This document shows positions 31,314-42,661 of a DNA stretch of 64,000 nucleotides, piece after piece. Origin of the DNA: Azolla caroliniana (taxonomy: Eukaryota > Polypodiophyta); NCBI GenBank assembly GCA_043228905.1, contig JBHGNT010000021.1, forward strand, positions 6,324,001-6,388,000, written 5' to 3'. Under the pieces are notes generated by a model, which was not told the DNA's origin, searched no databases, and worked only from the letters and a program-made list of their open reading frames with translations. The translations under genes and the position numbers were made by a program. Position 1 is the first letter of the stretch. Every line of letters starts with the position of its first letter.

Positions 31314-31766
31314 TGTAAAGAATCAATGGTGATTCTTGTGTAGCGGAATAGATGTGTGTTATGTGCATATATGTGTGAGAGAATAAGAGAACTCAACATA
31401 GATAAATGATAGGAAAATAGAATGCTCAAGAAGAAGGTGTATATTTCACAAGTAGAATGAGATTTACAAAATGTAGCATAACAAGGAGTCACAACCGACT
31501 TAGTATGTGAAGTATGAGGAGGGTGCTTTATATAGAGTCACCCTCTCTCTTCATTAACTTTACAACAACCACTCTCTCTCTTGGGGAATGTGAAGACTCA
31601 TAGTCATGGGGAATATGTAACTCATTAGTTATGTGTCATAGAATATGATTCTATGACACATAGTTAATGTGTAGAGAGTAGTGGTGTGACTCTTGACTTT
31701 TGAGTAATCATGGATTCTCAAAAGGTGTGTTCACACGTTGTGCTATGTTGAGCTTGATTCTCAACA
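31314..31766 (-). repeat. Copia B 5' LTR
   Basis: 453 bp, minus-strand TGTTGAGAATCAAGC ... GATTCTTTACA. It contains an inverted repeat around TAGTTATGTGTCATAGAAT / ATTCTATGACACATAGTTA (31626-31669). Confidence 0.9.
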
Positions 31767-32895
31767 ATTAGAACCATTACCAATTCTAAGCAAGCCATGG
31801 CAAATCATTGCTCTAGATTTCATCACAGATCTTCTGGTCTGTAAGGGATTTGATGCGATCTTAACAGTAGTAGATCGATATACGAAGATGGCGTATTTCC
31901 TGCCATGTACTAAGGAAATCTCCTGTGAGGAAACCGCCGAAACTTTCATGCGTGAAGTATGTCGGCATCATGGCCTTCTTGATAGTATCATCAGCGACCA
32001 TGGACCCCAGTTCATCTCGAAATTTTGGAAGCACCTCTTTAAAATGCTCAAGGTCACTTGTAACCTCTCCTCCGGCTACCAGCCGCAAACAGACGGTCAA
32101 GTAGAACGAACAAATCAAACGCTGGAGCAGTATCTTCAGTGCTTTCTAAGCTATCATCAAGATGACTGGGTGGATATTCTCCACTTCGCCAAATTTGCAT
32201 ATAATAACTCTGTCCACTCATCGACAAAGGTTACACCATTTTATGCTTATATGGGCCGTCACCCCCGGTGGTGTGTATTCGAAACCCCAGAGTTACCCAC
32301 AAATCCTTGTGCAAAGGATTGTTTGGAGCGGTTATGCAAGATACAAGCGGATTTATCTACTCATCTACATCAAGCTCAACAAACACACAAGGTTTGCGCG
32401 GATCGTTCTTGGCTTCCATCCAGTTTTAACATTGGAGATCGGGTATGGCTACTACGACACATCAAGACTACTCGCCCATGTGAGAAGTTGGATTATCGGC
32501 GATTAGGTCCTTTTTGTATTATCAGAAAATTTAATGATGTCACTTTTCGTCTCGATCTACCTCCACAACTTCGGATACATCCAGTGTTTCATAGTTCTCT
32601 CCTTGAACCCTATCAAGACAACACCATCCCAAGTCATATTAAACAACCTCCACCCCCGATCGAACTTGAAGATGGACCTGAGTACGAGGTTGCCGCCATC
32701 CTCGATTCCAAGATTGTTCGCAACAAGCTCTACTATTTAGTCGATTGGCTAGGATATAGTCCCAACGAGCGTACTTGGGAACCAATAGAGAATGTGACCA
32801 ATGCTCATGCTCTTCTTGAAGACTTCCATTGTCAATATCTAGACAAACCAACGACTCGTGACACTTGTCGTTTTAAAGGGGGAATAGTGTCATGA
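31767..32895 (+). pseudogene. Chromovirus (element C) integrase with chromodomain, 5'-truncated
   Basis: Open from the copia B border to a TGA at 32893-32895. Integrase core: KPWQIIALDFITDLL, VVDRYTKMAYFLPC, SDHGPQFISKFW, YQPQTDGQVERTNQTLE. The GPF/Y-type tail (DYRRLGPFCII ... IHPVFHSSLLEPY) follows, then a chromodomain (YEVAAILDSKIVRNKLYYLV, WLGYSPNERTWEP). Chromodomains of this class are thought to direct integration to marked chromatin. This stretch has no internal stop, in contrast to the damaged gag at 255-1357, which is probably the other end of the same element. Everything between (protease to the start of integrase) is missing. Confidence 0.85.
32876..32887 (+). other. Chromovirus C polypurine tract
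   Basis: AAAGGGGGAATAG directly before the LTR start TGTCATGATATGG at 32888. Confidence 0.7.
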
Positions 32896-33100
32896 TATGG
32901 CAAGACTGGAACCGATGACCTTATGTTACATGGGTCGAGCTCTTGACCATTAGACTATATTTTGTAATACGAAGGATATTATTTTCATTTAAGTTTTACT
33001 ATAGAAAATTGATGTATATTCCAGATTTCACTGGAACATTCTGGAAACTTTAGGAGTACTCTTGAGAACACTATAAAAGGGTTGAGAACCTCTGCTGCCG
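32888..33100 (+). repeat. Chromovirus C 3' LTR, end uncertain
   Basis: Begins TGTCATGATATGG after the polypurine tract and has a TATAAAAG box at 33072-33079. The 3' end cannot be fixed because it runs into the leader of copia G and there is no second LTR in the window for comparison. On the minus strand, 32896-32966 has a box A-like TAGTCTAATGG and a box B-like GGTTCCAGTCT, so the LTR start may have picked up a tRNA-derived piece. Confidence 0.5.
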
Positions 33101-33170
33101 ACAAGCGATTTTTGTAGACGAACCCTAACTTCCGGAAAAGCACAGACCAAAAAGAAAAAGCTGAAGAAAA

Positions 33171-34655
33171 ATGGACAAAGGGATGGCAAGCTCACTCCCG
33201 ACGGAGAAACTCGACAAGAATAACTACACATCTTGGTCCTATAAGATGCACCAATATCCACTTGAACACGGATATTGGATCTATGTCGAGGGAGCGAATG
33301 AAGTGGCGCCGGATCCGGCAGACAAGGACTTCCCGACATGGGAAGGAGTGAGCAAAGTGTTGTACTGCCTCGCGTCCTATGTGCGCGACTAGATGCTCGG
33401 CTATATCAAGGATGCAAAAACGCAGAAAGAAGCTTGGGAGAATCGGAAGAAGTTTTTCGAGGCAAGCACGACGGCCCGAAAGTTGTAGCTCCGACAAGAG
33501 CTCAACAACATCCGACAGTGAGATATGTCAGTTACCGACTACACCACCAAGATAAAGGAGATCTGCGACACGCTCGGTTCCATCAACGTGACGGTGTACG
33601 AAGACGAGACGGAAAAGGGCCAACCTTTGTGATGAAGCACAAGGCGAACTCGATGAAGAAGACCACTTCCGGATCAGAGGAAGTGTGGCACGTTGACTCT
33701 AGAGCGTCTAACCACATGACAAGCCACGAAGAGTGGTTCTCATATCTAGAAGAACTGGAGCAACTGGGAGGAGACGGCACTCCTCACCCGATAGTGCATG
33801 TTAGAGAAGTCCCCTTGAGTCATGTCGAACAACAAGGGAAGCTTATGAACATGCTTCACATCTCGACAATCACAAAGAACCTGGTGTCGGTTGGACAAAT
33901 CATCAAGCAGGGGATGCAGGTGCAGATCATCGACCTTGGGTGCTTCATTGAGGAAGAGGGCTAAATCATCGCGCAAGGGCGCCAGGACCGGAGGATATTC
34001 ATCCTCGACAGTAATGGTGTCGACACCGCTCTATTTGCCAAAGGATAGATAGAAGGTCGAGTCCGATATCGACTTGTGGCACAAGCGGATCGACCACTTC
34101 AACTATTAGAGGCTTCAAGACCTGCAATCAAAACATGTTGTTTTCGGTTTATGGAAATTTAGTGGCCGGAAGGCCCAAATTTGTGAAGCCGGCTAGCTCG
34201 AGAAGCAACACCGGACCCGTAACAAGCTCGACTTGATACATTTGGATGTATGGTGATCGGCACAGAACGTTAATCTTGGCGGGAGCCGATATTTCGCCTC
34301 CTTCATCGACGACTACAGCCGACACGTGTGGGGATTCTATCTCATCGAGAAGAAAAGCGAAGTCCTCGACTGTTTCCGGAACCTGCAAAGTCTTGTTGAG
34401 CGGGAAACAGAGAGAAAGATCAAGTGCCTGTGGTCGGATGGTGGAAAAGAATCATTTTCCGGCCAATTCAACGATTATCTGCAACATAAGGGAATTCGGA
34501 GAGAATTCAGTTGCAGATACACACGGGAGCAAAACAGAGTGGCCGAAAGGAAGAACCGGTCGATTGTCGAGGCGGCACGGGCAATGCTGGAAGAGAAGAG
34601 CATGCCCAAGTTCTACTGGGCCGAAACGGTCGGGACGACTGTCTACATCCAAAAA
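33171..34655 (+). pseudogene. Copia G fragment: gag, protease, integrase
   Basis: Starts at ATG 33171 with a copia gag (LPTEKLDKNNYTSWSYKM), related to copia B. It jumps over the zinc knuckle to the protease (WHVDSRASNHMTS, with DSR where DSG is expected). It then gives a pre-integrase remnant and an integrase core (SFIDDYSRHVWGF, SDGGKESFSGQFNDYL, NRVAERKNRSIVEAARAML). It ends abruptly at about 34655, where host DNA begins; RT, RNase H, 3' LTR and PBS are not present. Stops at 33390-33392 and near 33486, 33521, 33962, 34048 and 34252, with frame changes, show it is dead. Confidence 0.8.
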
Positions 34656-34976
34656 GTAAGTTCGTGGGAAGTTATAGACGGAAGGGAAGGGCATTTTGGC
34701 TGTCAAAAAGCAAAGAAAAAAAGCACTAACTCTCCTTGAGGAAAAGCAAAAAGCAAGGTTCCTTTCTTTTTGAGCATGTGCTTTGAAAAGAAAAGAAAAC
34801 AGAAAAAAATATTCAAAAGAAAAGGGCAAATAAATAAAATACACAAATCCCTGTTTCTTCTGAGAAAAGTCGATATGCTCTGTTTCTACAGCTAAAGCAA
34901 AAAAGATCAAGAACAAAAACAGATAACGAACATACTACAAGTTCACTAATCTCGCATTCTTTCAAAGAGAAATACA
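34656..34976 (+). promoter_or_regulatory. 5' flank and leader of the nucleosidase gene
   Basis: Purine-rich (AAGAAAA) DNA from the end of the copia G fragment to the start codon. No clear TATA box. The short distance implies that the host promoter either lies in these 320 bp or extends into transposon sequence. Confidence 0.35.
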
Positions 34977-37900
34977 ATGGAATCTCTCCGGACTAAGAAG
35001 AAGCTAATCATCGACACTGATCCTGGAATAGGTTTGTTTCTTCCTTTCTTCTTGTTTCACTTATATTTATGTGTGTATATTTAGATTTTGGATCGCCCAA
35101 ATTGTGCATAAATCTTATGAAAGAGGAACATTAGGGAATAATCGTGGTTCAGTTCTATTTGCCTAAGTCCATGGGATCCATTTGTACCAGGAGTGTACAC
35201 TTCTTCCATTCATGTAATATGATGATATGATGTCTTATGATATGATATGTGATGTGATGTGACGTGACTTGATGTGGTGTGATACAATGTGGGGTGATGC
35301 TCAATAATTATGTTATATTGTTGATTGAATGTGATACTCAGTGATTATGAAAATATTTTTAATATGAGGTGATGATCACTGGTTATGTGATGTGATGTTT
35401 CTACTTGATGATTAGATGGTATGGTAGTATGTGATGTTGATCCTCAACGGTTATGTGGCATGATGGTATGTGATGTTAATCCTCAATGATTATATGATGT
35501 GTTGGAGAAACCTAAGTGCGGCATTGTCTCATATGCTTCTTGTCTTTATGTTTTGGATCTAATTTCTTTGTTTGTATTGATGGATTTGGAATGTAGGTAT
35601 AGTTGATATATAAATTATAGAGTTTAGACTAAGAGAGTATGAACATTGACAAGTAATTGTTACATTGAATGCATAGAACCTTACAAATTTCTGACCATCA
35701 TGCTTGGCTACCAATGTGATCTAACTTCCCCCTTTATATTGCTATTTATATCAGATGATGCAATGGCAATACTGATGGCATTCCACTCTCCTGAAGTTGA
35801 GATTATTGGATTCACGACAATATTTGGTAATGTTCCAACCAATTTGGCGACTAATAATGCCTTGCATTTGGTATGTATAGTTATCTGCTGCCCTGAATCT
35901 TGTTAATCTATGGAACCATCACATATAATATAATTCGTGTAACCTATATATATGTACTTTGGAAGATAGAAATTGATTAAGAACTTTAAGTTGGAGGATG
36001 AGAGGATATATGCAAAGTAGAAGTTTGAGAACCACATTTAACTGAAATTTTCCTCCGTGTATATGTTTTAATAATTTTTCTCTTGCTTTTTTCTGCAGCT
36101 CGAAGAAATAGGTCGTGAAGATGTTCCTGTTGCACAAGGTGCATCCATGTCACTAACGGTATTAGCAATGGATGATGATGCTTTCAGCCAGAGAAATTTT
36201 TCCATAATTGGCATTACACGTATAATTTAAATTTATATTGAGATAGAAAGGAACATATATTATTAACATCCGCAGGAGGCTGATACCATCTATGGGATGG
36301 GGCCCCATGGCTAGGATTTGAACTTAGTTTGAGAGAGAGGGGCCAAGGGCAGGTGTGATTAATCACTTAGTTGGTTTGTTTTGCATACTTCTGTTAGAAT
36401 GTTCCGAAGCTACGAATTGCTGATTTTGTACATGGAAATGATGGACTTGGAAACACATATCCTCCTACCCCGAAAGGAAAGCCAGTGGACTTGGATGCAA
36501 AAGATTTTCTAATTAAGATGGCAAGGGAGAACATTAACGAAGTGACAATCGTTGCTCTAGGTCCTCTTACAAACATTGCTTTGGTACACAGTGCACTAAG
36601 TCTCTTTATGTTAAGATATTGCCAGCATTTGGACAATGTAGATCTAGCAAGTTAACAAAAATAAACACATTTTTATTGCTGTGTAACATGTAGGCCATAC
36701 AGAATGATCCAATGTTTGCGAAAAACGTGAAACAGATTGTAGTCCTTGGTGGTGCTTTTTTTGTTAATGGAAATGTGAATCCTGCTGCTGAAGCCAATGT
36801 AAGTTTTGTATTTTTCTTGTGTTTATTTAAGAGAATGATTTAACTATTTGTGCTGGGCAGTTAGCTAATAAAATCGGTACAGAAGTTGTAGGATAGATCA
36901 ACGAGATAAAGAATATAGGCGATCCCTGGAGAAAAAACATTCTGTCTTCTTTTGAGGGGAAAACTCCTATCTTTATAAGTTTGTTTCTTCGTGTGAGTAG
37001 TCAATATGGTGTTCAGAGGCCATACACTAAAATGTATTTAAACAATGTACACTCATGTTACTTGCATCTCCTTTTAACATTTTCATTATGTTTATATGGC
37101 CTAAGTCGGCAATGATTCCTGAACTTAAAATGTGGCATATCTTTTTATTTTTGAATAAGATTTGTATCCATTTATTTTCTGGTGTTTTTACTTATGTTTT
37201 TAAACCATCTACAGTCATTCTTACACACGAATCATGATTGTCTTTTGGTTACACTAAGGCAATTTTTTTCTCCTTAGGTGCTTGGAGATCCTGAGGCTGC
37301 CGACATTGTTTTTACGTCAGGGGCTGATCTTTTAGTTGTTGGAATCAACATAACTCACCAAGTGATTATGACAGGTTAGTGGTTATAAATTACATTTATA
37401 CTGACCATAACTCATTGATAAAGCCAGTATATGCATTTTATGACATTCATCAGATTTCTTGCATTGTGTTTGCAGATAAAGATTGTGAACAATTGGGCCA
37501 AAGTGACAGTGCCTTTGCAAAATATGTGCACAAAATTGCCGACTTCTACTTTGCTTATCATCATGAAGCATATGGCATTCGAGGTTTTTTCTTGTTCATT
37601 TCTTGAACATCTTCGTCATTTCTTTACCAAAAAAGAAATCTATCATTTGGTGCTTTCTAAAATGTAAATGTCATTTATTCTGTAATTATTAAACTCTCGG
37701 TCAATATTTAGGGGAAAATATCTGAAATTTCCTGAGTTTTTCTTTATATCCCTAAATTCAATTGAACTTTCTGTAGTCTCTTAAACTCCCTTGATCAACT
37801 CCCAGAATAGAGAAAACAAGGATGAATAGGTCATATAGTTGCACTGCAGGGGTCAAATAATGACATTTTGAATAAAATAGAGGAAAACCAAAGGGTTTTG

Positions 37901-38646
37901 GGGGAAACTAAAGAAAATATTCAGTGGTTACCTTGAAAATTTTCCCAATAAGAATTTATGTATCCAGATGTCAGATGGAATTTGAAGTGTCTTATTATTT
38001 TGCAGGAGTTTATCTCCATGATCCAACTGCTCTTGTGGCTGCATTAGATCCATCACTCTTTACTTATTCAGAAGGTGTGGTGAGGGTTCAGCTTGACGGT
38101 ATCTGCAAGGGAATGACTATCTTAAATAGCTCGAAAAAGCGGTAATTGATCTGCTATTTTCTATATTTCAGCATAAAAATTATCATTACTGGTTTATGGA
38201 AATAATCAACATTGTTTAGACACAAAAGGAGTATATCTTTTCGGCTATAATTTTCAAGTTGTTTCACATATGATTTTTTATTATTTAGGACAGGGGTGTA
38301 TGCGATTTTGATTTGATAAACTCATCTAGAACACATGCACATACATATGTATTTATATTATGCTTTTGACAAATTGAAAACAAAGTGAAGGCTCCATCTT
38401 TTGATAACCGTGCTTGCTGTAGAAACTGCAAAGAAAAAGGAATATGCCCTAAACTTGATTCACAAGAAGATTATCTTGATTCAGGGATGTTTTACCATGA
38501 ATATTTTGCTTTTTTGCTAATGGTATGCTTTCTGCAGATGGTCAGAAGCCACCGATTGGTGTAATAAACCAACGGTGAAGGTAGCTGTCACAGTTGATGA
38601 AGAGAAAGTAAGGAAAATGTTAATGGATCGACTCTTACAAGTTTGA
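34977..38646 (+). CDS. Inosine/uridine-preferring nucleoside hydrolase (plant uridine nucleosidase type), 9 exons
   Basis: Hydrolyses the N-glycosidic bond of nucleosides such as uridine or inosine to free base and ribose in pyrimidine/purine salvage; plant homologues of this class are mostly cytosolic. Exons: 34977-35031, 35755-35870, 36099-36158, 36398-36583, 36694-36798, 37278-37374, 37476-37583, 38006-38141 and 38538-38646. All are GT-AG, phases consistent, 323 residues, the usual family length. The N-terminal calcium-binding signature reads DTDPGIDDAMAIL across the exon 1/2 junction. Later motifs are VALGPLTNIAL, VVLGGAFFVNGNVNPAAEAN, the THQV segment and YGIRGVYLHDPTALVAALDP with the conserved active-site HD pair. 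No targeting peptide is seen. No stops or frameshifts; it looks functional. A tRNA-like repeat sits in intron 3. Confidence 0.93.
36285..36372 (-). repeat. tRNA-derived (SINE-like) relic in nucleosidase intron 3
   Basis: The minus strand has a perfect-looking box B (AGTTCAAATCC) and a weaker box A (AACTAAGTGAT). It lies between exon 3 (ends 36158) and exon 4 (starts 36398) and does not disturb the splice sites. Confidence 0.4.
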
Positions 38647-39354
38647 CCTGTTTAATTTCTATCTTTACAAATATCACATTGTAATGTAATTTATGACTCT
38701 TTTGAGCTCCCAATGAAAATTATTGCTTAATAATTAAAAATATGATTCACTGAGATCAGAATTTTTATCACTTCTTCTGGTCGTTTGTCTGAACTCATGA
38801 ATTCTCTTACATGTCGTCACCCAATAGCGTTGTTTGGATGTTTTAATTTCCCACTCTATCGATGTGTCGCTGTATGACTTTGGGATTTTTTGACCATTGG
38901 TAAATTGGTTTTAATGTTCAGATTTTAGAATTTTGTGGACAGAATGGAGATGCTAACAAATTGGATTATGACAACCTATTTCTGATGTATATTGGACATT
39001 TAGGTATTTGTTACTCATGGGCTCGGGTATAAATAATCATCAGGCGTGATGGGACTCAAGCATATGACAGAATAATCAGAGTAAGGTAGCTCAGGCATAA
39101 TACTCCAATACTCATCAACACATAATTAGCCAGGGAAGGTAGATTAATTAGCACTTTGTTAATATTACAACAAAATACTTTTTAAGTACCTCCCTAAAGC
39201 ATAATAACAAAAGGAGGAAATATGTGATAAGCACTTTATTAACTATGTGATAAGGAGAGATCAATGAGACTTAAAAGAGAGACAATGTAGCCCAAATGTT
39301 CTCCCTCTCAGATTAATGCAGTATGCTTTCCAAAAGCCTTATACACTAAAGTAC
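38647..39354. other. Intergenic region, no gene seen
   Basis: Presumed 3' UTR of the nucleosidase gene (AATAAT-rich near 38725), then AT-rich DNA with no coherent ORF or repeat. Confidence 0.5.
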
Positions 39355-40389
39355 TGTTGGGAGATGTGCTTTAAATGCTATCTCTCACAAAAGTGGTATG
39401 TCATTTGAGATGTTGTATGTATGTTCATCATTATATTAATGTGCAATTCCAAGCCATACATTAATGATCAAGGTGTGTATTCATGTTATTATTATGTTAC
39501 AAAAAAGTTACAATAATATAGGCTGTTGTGTGAATTGAGCATTCCAATTCTTACTCAAGATGTGCATTGATAACTAGCCATGCTTAAAAACTGTTCTATC
39601 ATGAATACTTTATATTGATATCTTAATATTTCAAATTATCATTTGTTAAGTGACAACTATATTGCAAGAGGTCAAATGTTCACCTTGAAGTCAAGTAAAA
39701 TCAAAGAATTTGTTGAAGATAGTCCAATATATCAAGCAATGGATGGTATAGGAAGATAACATGACATCTTGGATGGCCGGCCACCCACCCATTATCATGA
39801 GTGAGGGTAAGAAGACATGGAATTCTCAGTGTATCCATTTCACATGTAGGTATCCATTCAAATTCTATACTAGATGAAGGATACATCCTTCTACCAAAGA
39901 TAATAAGCTACAAAGTTTAACAAGAACTAACAAGCTCATACATGGTATGGTCCTCAAGTCATGCAATGATACGTTTCTAGTAACTGATATTCTACTTAGA
40001 ATCAAGGCCCATAGAATTTGTAATCAGGAAATTTTCAAAGAGCCACATTCAGGTGAATGGATCACTAACATGATAATCAGAACCGATATGAACCTCCATA
40101 CACACTGAAATTATCAAAGAAATGGCCATCCATTAGCATAGTAACCAACTTTGTAACACTTTGTAAGATGATACCGCCATTCTTGTTGTAACAAAATTTG
40201 AATAATATAGAGTATTGTTTGTGTGCCTCTCTGTCTCTCTATCTATCTATCTATCCATCTATCTTTTGTGATTCTTGAGTTGTCTCTATCAATCCTTTTG
40301 TTCTATTGTTCTATATCCATCACCTTGTTGTCTTAATCATACGCCATGTTGTGTTGTATACCCTTATCTTGACAACCTACTTTCCAACA
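39355..40389. repeat. Possible solo LTR, 1,035 bp
   Basis: Begins TGTTGGGAGATG and ends ACTTTCCAACA, the inverted TGTTGG...CCAACA termini typical of plant LTRs. There is no internal coding sequence, and a (CTAT)n microsatellite lies near 40236-40262. The five bases outside each end (AGTAC, CCTAC) agree only partly, so a target duplication is not confirmed. Confidence 0.45.
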
Positions 40390-41520
40390 CCTACTTAGCA
40401 TTTGTGATGGCGGTGTGTCTGAACTAGGAAATAGAGTAATCAAACTATTGTTCCATCCAATCATGAGGGTCAATCATGTTGTCAATTAATTGGGATTGAA
40501 CTGAGTTATATTCCAATGTGTTTGCGTGTGCGATGATTTCAAGTTTAAACCACAATCAAATTATTTGCACTAATTTCATAGAATGACCATGTATGCCAAT
40601 TGCCCCATATGAGGTTCGTTTAGTAGTTATTGACACTTCATGTGCATGTACCCTCAATATGGGGGTAATTAGAATGAATACAAGTGATAATGTAACAATA
40701 CGATATGGAAGGAAAACTCATTTTCGGTACCAAATGCACTGATTGACTATCTCACCTTCATTGTTAAGCTTGTATTGATTAAGTTCAAGCTAATACATTG
40801 CTTTAATTATTATAAATAGAATAAGCACTAACAAGATGAAACAATAGTGCAACAACTAGTGATATATATCAATGATTCAAAGAGAAGATAATTATGTACC
40901 ATAAAATTTAGGAAATAACAACAATAAGACTACAAACCACAATATAGTTAAATCCCGTGAGAGATTCACCATGTAACTATAAATACGTTTAGTTTTTTGT
41001 ATTATTACACATTCAAGTAACTTTGCCATAAGAGAATTGACCACTTGTGTCTCAACATGACACGACACGCGACATCTTTACACCAGATGAACATGGCTTT
41101 TACATTACAACCATCCATTTACGAACACCAATGTGGCAGCTCTTCATAAATACTAGGTTAAAAAAATTGGTTCCATATTATGATGGAGCTATAATGTTAC
41201 AACTAGTTAGTAGATGAGGCCCTTAATCTCAAATTCATGGAAGAATGAAAAGACCATGAGTAAAAAGAGAGAGACATGACAAAACTCTGAAGAACTTAGT
41301 GGCATTGTGATGAAAGTGATAAATGTCCTTACCAATCATCCTCATAGATGAGGTATGGTCATTGTGTTACGCTTACCAAAATGAGGAGAGATCGAGAGGT
41401 TAGGGATATGTATAGCCAACCACAATGTCAAGATGGTTACAATCCACGAAGACGCTTTGTAAATAAAATAGAGGCAAAACATCGTGTTTTACGTCCGGCG
41501 GTTCCTAATAACGGGGGAGT
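40390..41520. other. Intergenic region, no gene seen
   Basis: AT-rich DNA with scattered short ORFs lacking family resemblance. No repeat boundaries recognised. Confidence 0.5.
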
Positions 41521-41536
41521 AAACAAAGCTTGCATT

Positions 41537-41568
41537 CTTTCTTCTTCTTCTTCTTCTTCTTCTTCTTG
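41537..41568 (+). repeat. (TTC)n microsatellite
   Basis: About ten TTC/TCT units; the (GT)n tract at 41658-41680 lies close by. Confidence 0.9.
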
Positions 41569-41881
41569 AGTGTGTGGGTAGTAAGGTGGGTTCGCGCTCA
41601 CGAGGTGAAGTTTTCCTTGTGTGGGTGGGTTTTTTAATGTTTTTACTAAGAAAGGGGTATGTGTGTGTGTGTGTGTGTGTGTTTATGTAAAGGGAGGATC
41701 CATGCACCAATGGAATTGAGCTTGTTTTTTATTTCCGAGAGTGATCCGGGTTTCGGGTTTCCTTGGAGTTCGTACGGGTTTCGGGATTTCCTCGGAAGTT
41801 TCTCGGGCTACTACGGCTTCCCGGGTTTCGGGATTTCCTTTTGGAGTTCCTAGGACGAATCTCGCTTTCTTTTCGATCGAA

Positions 41882-41916
41882 TTAGGGTTAGGGTTAGGGT
41901 TAGGGTTAGGGTTAGG
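41882..41916 (+). repeat. Short interstitial TTAGGG array
   Basis: Nearly six perfect TTAGGG units. Most land plants use TTTAGGG at telomeres, so this is the vertebrate/Asparagales-type variant. It lies about 70 bp beyond the stop codon of the candidate gene at 41983-42507. Confidence 0.9.
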
Positions 41917-41982
41917 CGCAACGAGCTTCGAATTGGATTAGGGTTTGTTGCTCGTGACGGAAGGAGATTAATAAGGGAGGGT

Positions 41983-42507
41983 TCACACGCGGAGGGGCTT
42001 GGGCGGAGCAGGAGGAGGAGGAGGAGGAGGAGGCTTCCATGGCGCAGTGAATACATCTTTCCTGGCGGCTATGGAAGAGGAAAGGGGAGCGGGAGCGGCG
42101 CGCAGAGCCCCCGCCCTCTCCAGCCGCGCCACCAGAGATTTCAGAGAAGACAGGCTGCTGGAAGAGGAGCTGCTGTGATCGGATGCAGAGGAGGAAGATC
42201 TGGAATTCGGAAAAGAAACCCCAGCAGATGATGATGAAGATGAAGAAGACGCAGAGCAAGAGCAATGAGGAGGTGTCTGAGTAGATGAGGAAGAAGAAGA
42301 AGAAGAAGAAGAAGAAGACGAAGAGTAGAGACGGACGAAGGAAAGCGGATCAGACCAGAACCTGAAGCACCAAACGCATGTCCAGAAGGAGATGAGGAGG
42401 AGGGAGAGGGCCAAGAGGACAAGGAGCATGAGCAGTGCGATCTGCAGGAAGAGGCTGTGGTGACCCATCTGCATTGACATGATGATGCCAGGCCACGCCA
42501 TGCCCAT
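41983..42507 (-). CDS. Possible small membrane protein with Ser- and Pro-rich tail
   Basis: 174 residues from ATG 42507. Residues about 18-45 form a strongly hydrophobic segment (LFLQIALLMLLVLLALSLLL), followed by a Trp/Cys/Phe-rich stretch, a poly-Ser tract (about 62-75), further Ser-rich sequence, a conserved-looking LVARLERAGALRAAP and a poly-Pro segment near the end. The layout suggests a single-pass membrane protein with a low-complexity soluble tail. The DNA is GC-rich, unlike the surroundings. The poly-Ser and poly-Pro parts come from trinucleotide repeats, so the ORF may be inflated by microsatellites; the hydrophobic segment and the ARLERAG motif are the best arguments for a gene. 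An overlapping frame from 42515 looks less protein-like. Function unknown. Confidence 0.45.
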   Translation of the reverse strand: MGMAWPGIIMSMQMGHHSLFLQIALLMLLVLLALSLLLISFWTCVWCFRFWSDPLSFVRLYSSSSSSSSSSSSSSTQTPPHCSCSASSSSSSSSAGVSFPNSRSSSSASDHSSSSSSSLSSLKSLVARLERAGALRAAPAPLSSSIAARKDVFTAPWKPPPPPPPPAPPKPLRV

Positions 42508-42581
42508 TCTTTCATCCTTCTCTTCTTTCCTCTTCCCTCCTATTCATTCCACAAGGACCCTTCCTTCGACTGCAGGCACCA

Positions 42582-42611
42582 TAGCCATAGCCATAGCCAT
42601 AGCCATAGCCA
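42582..42611 (+). repeat. (CATAGC)n hexanucleotide repeat
   Basis: About five tandem copies of CATAGC just upstream of the candidate minus-strand gene. Confidence 0.85.
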
Positions 42612-42661
42612 TGGATGGTGCCCCTTCCCTTCCCTTCCACAGACGATCTCTCTCAACTGCC

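Larger units (their letters stand above)
1358..31766 (-). mobile_element. Ty1/copia element B, minus strand, host of two further insertions
   Basis: Read on the minus strand, the 5' LTR is 31314-31766, followed by a tRNA-Met-type primer-binding site (31302-31313). Decayed gag-integrase-RT runs 31146-28932, RNase H 7871-7370, and the 3' LTR is 7218-6843 plus 1436-1358. A polypurine tract (CTTGAGGGGGCG, minus) at 7219-7230 abuts the 3' LTR. The element is interrupted by gypsy A inside its 3' LTR and by a DNA transposon inside the RT/RNase H connection. Removing both gives LTRs of about 455 and 453 bp, both TG...CA. The outer flanks (CTATC before 1358, ATTAG after 31766) do not match, so no TSD survives. 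Confidence 0.85.

Noticed and set aside
1353-31771. Target duplication for copia B
   Set aside because: CTATC before and ATTAG after do not match on either strand.
42141-42515. Alternative minus-strand protein from 42515
   Set aside because: It overlaps the better candidate at 42507, lacks the coherent hydrophobic segment and is mostly repeat-derived Ser/Leu.
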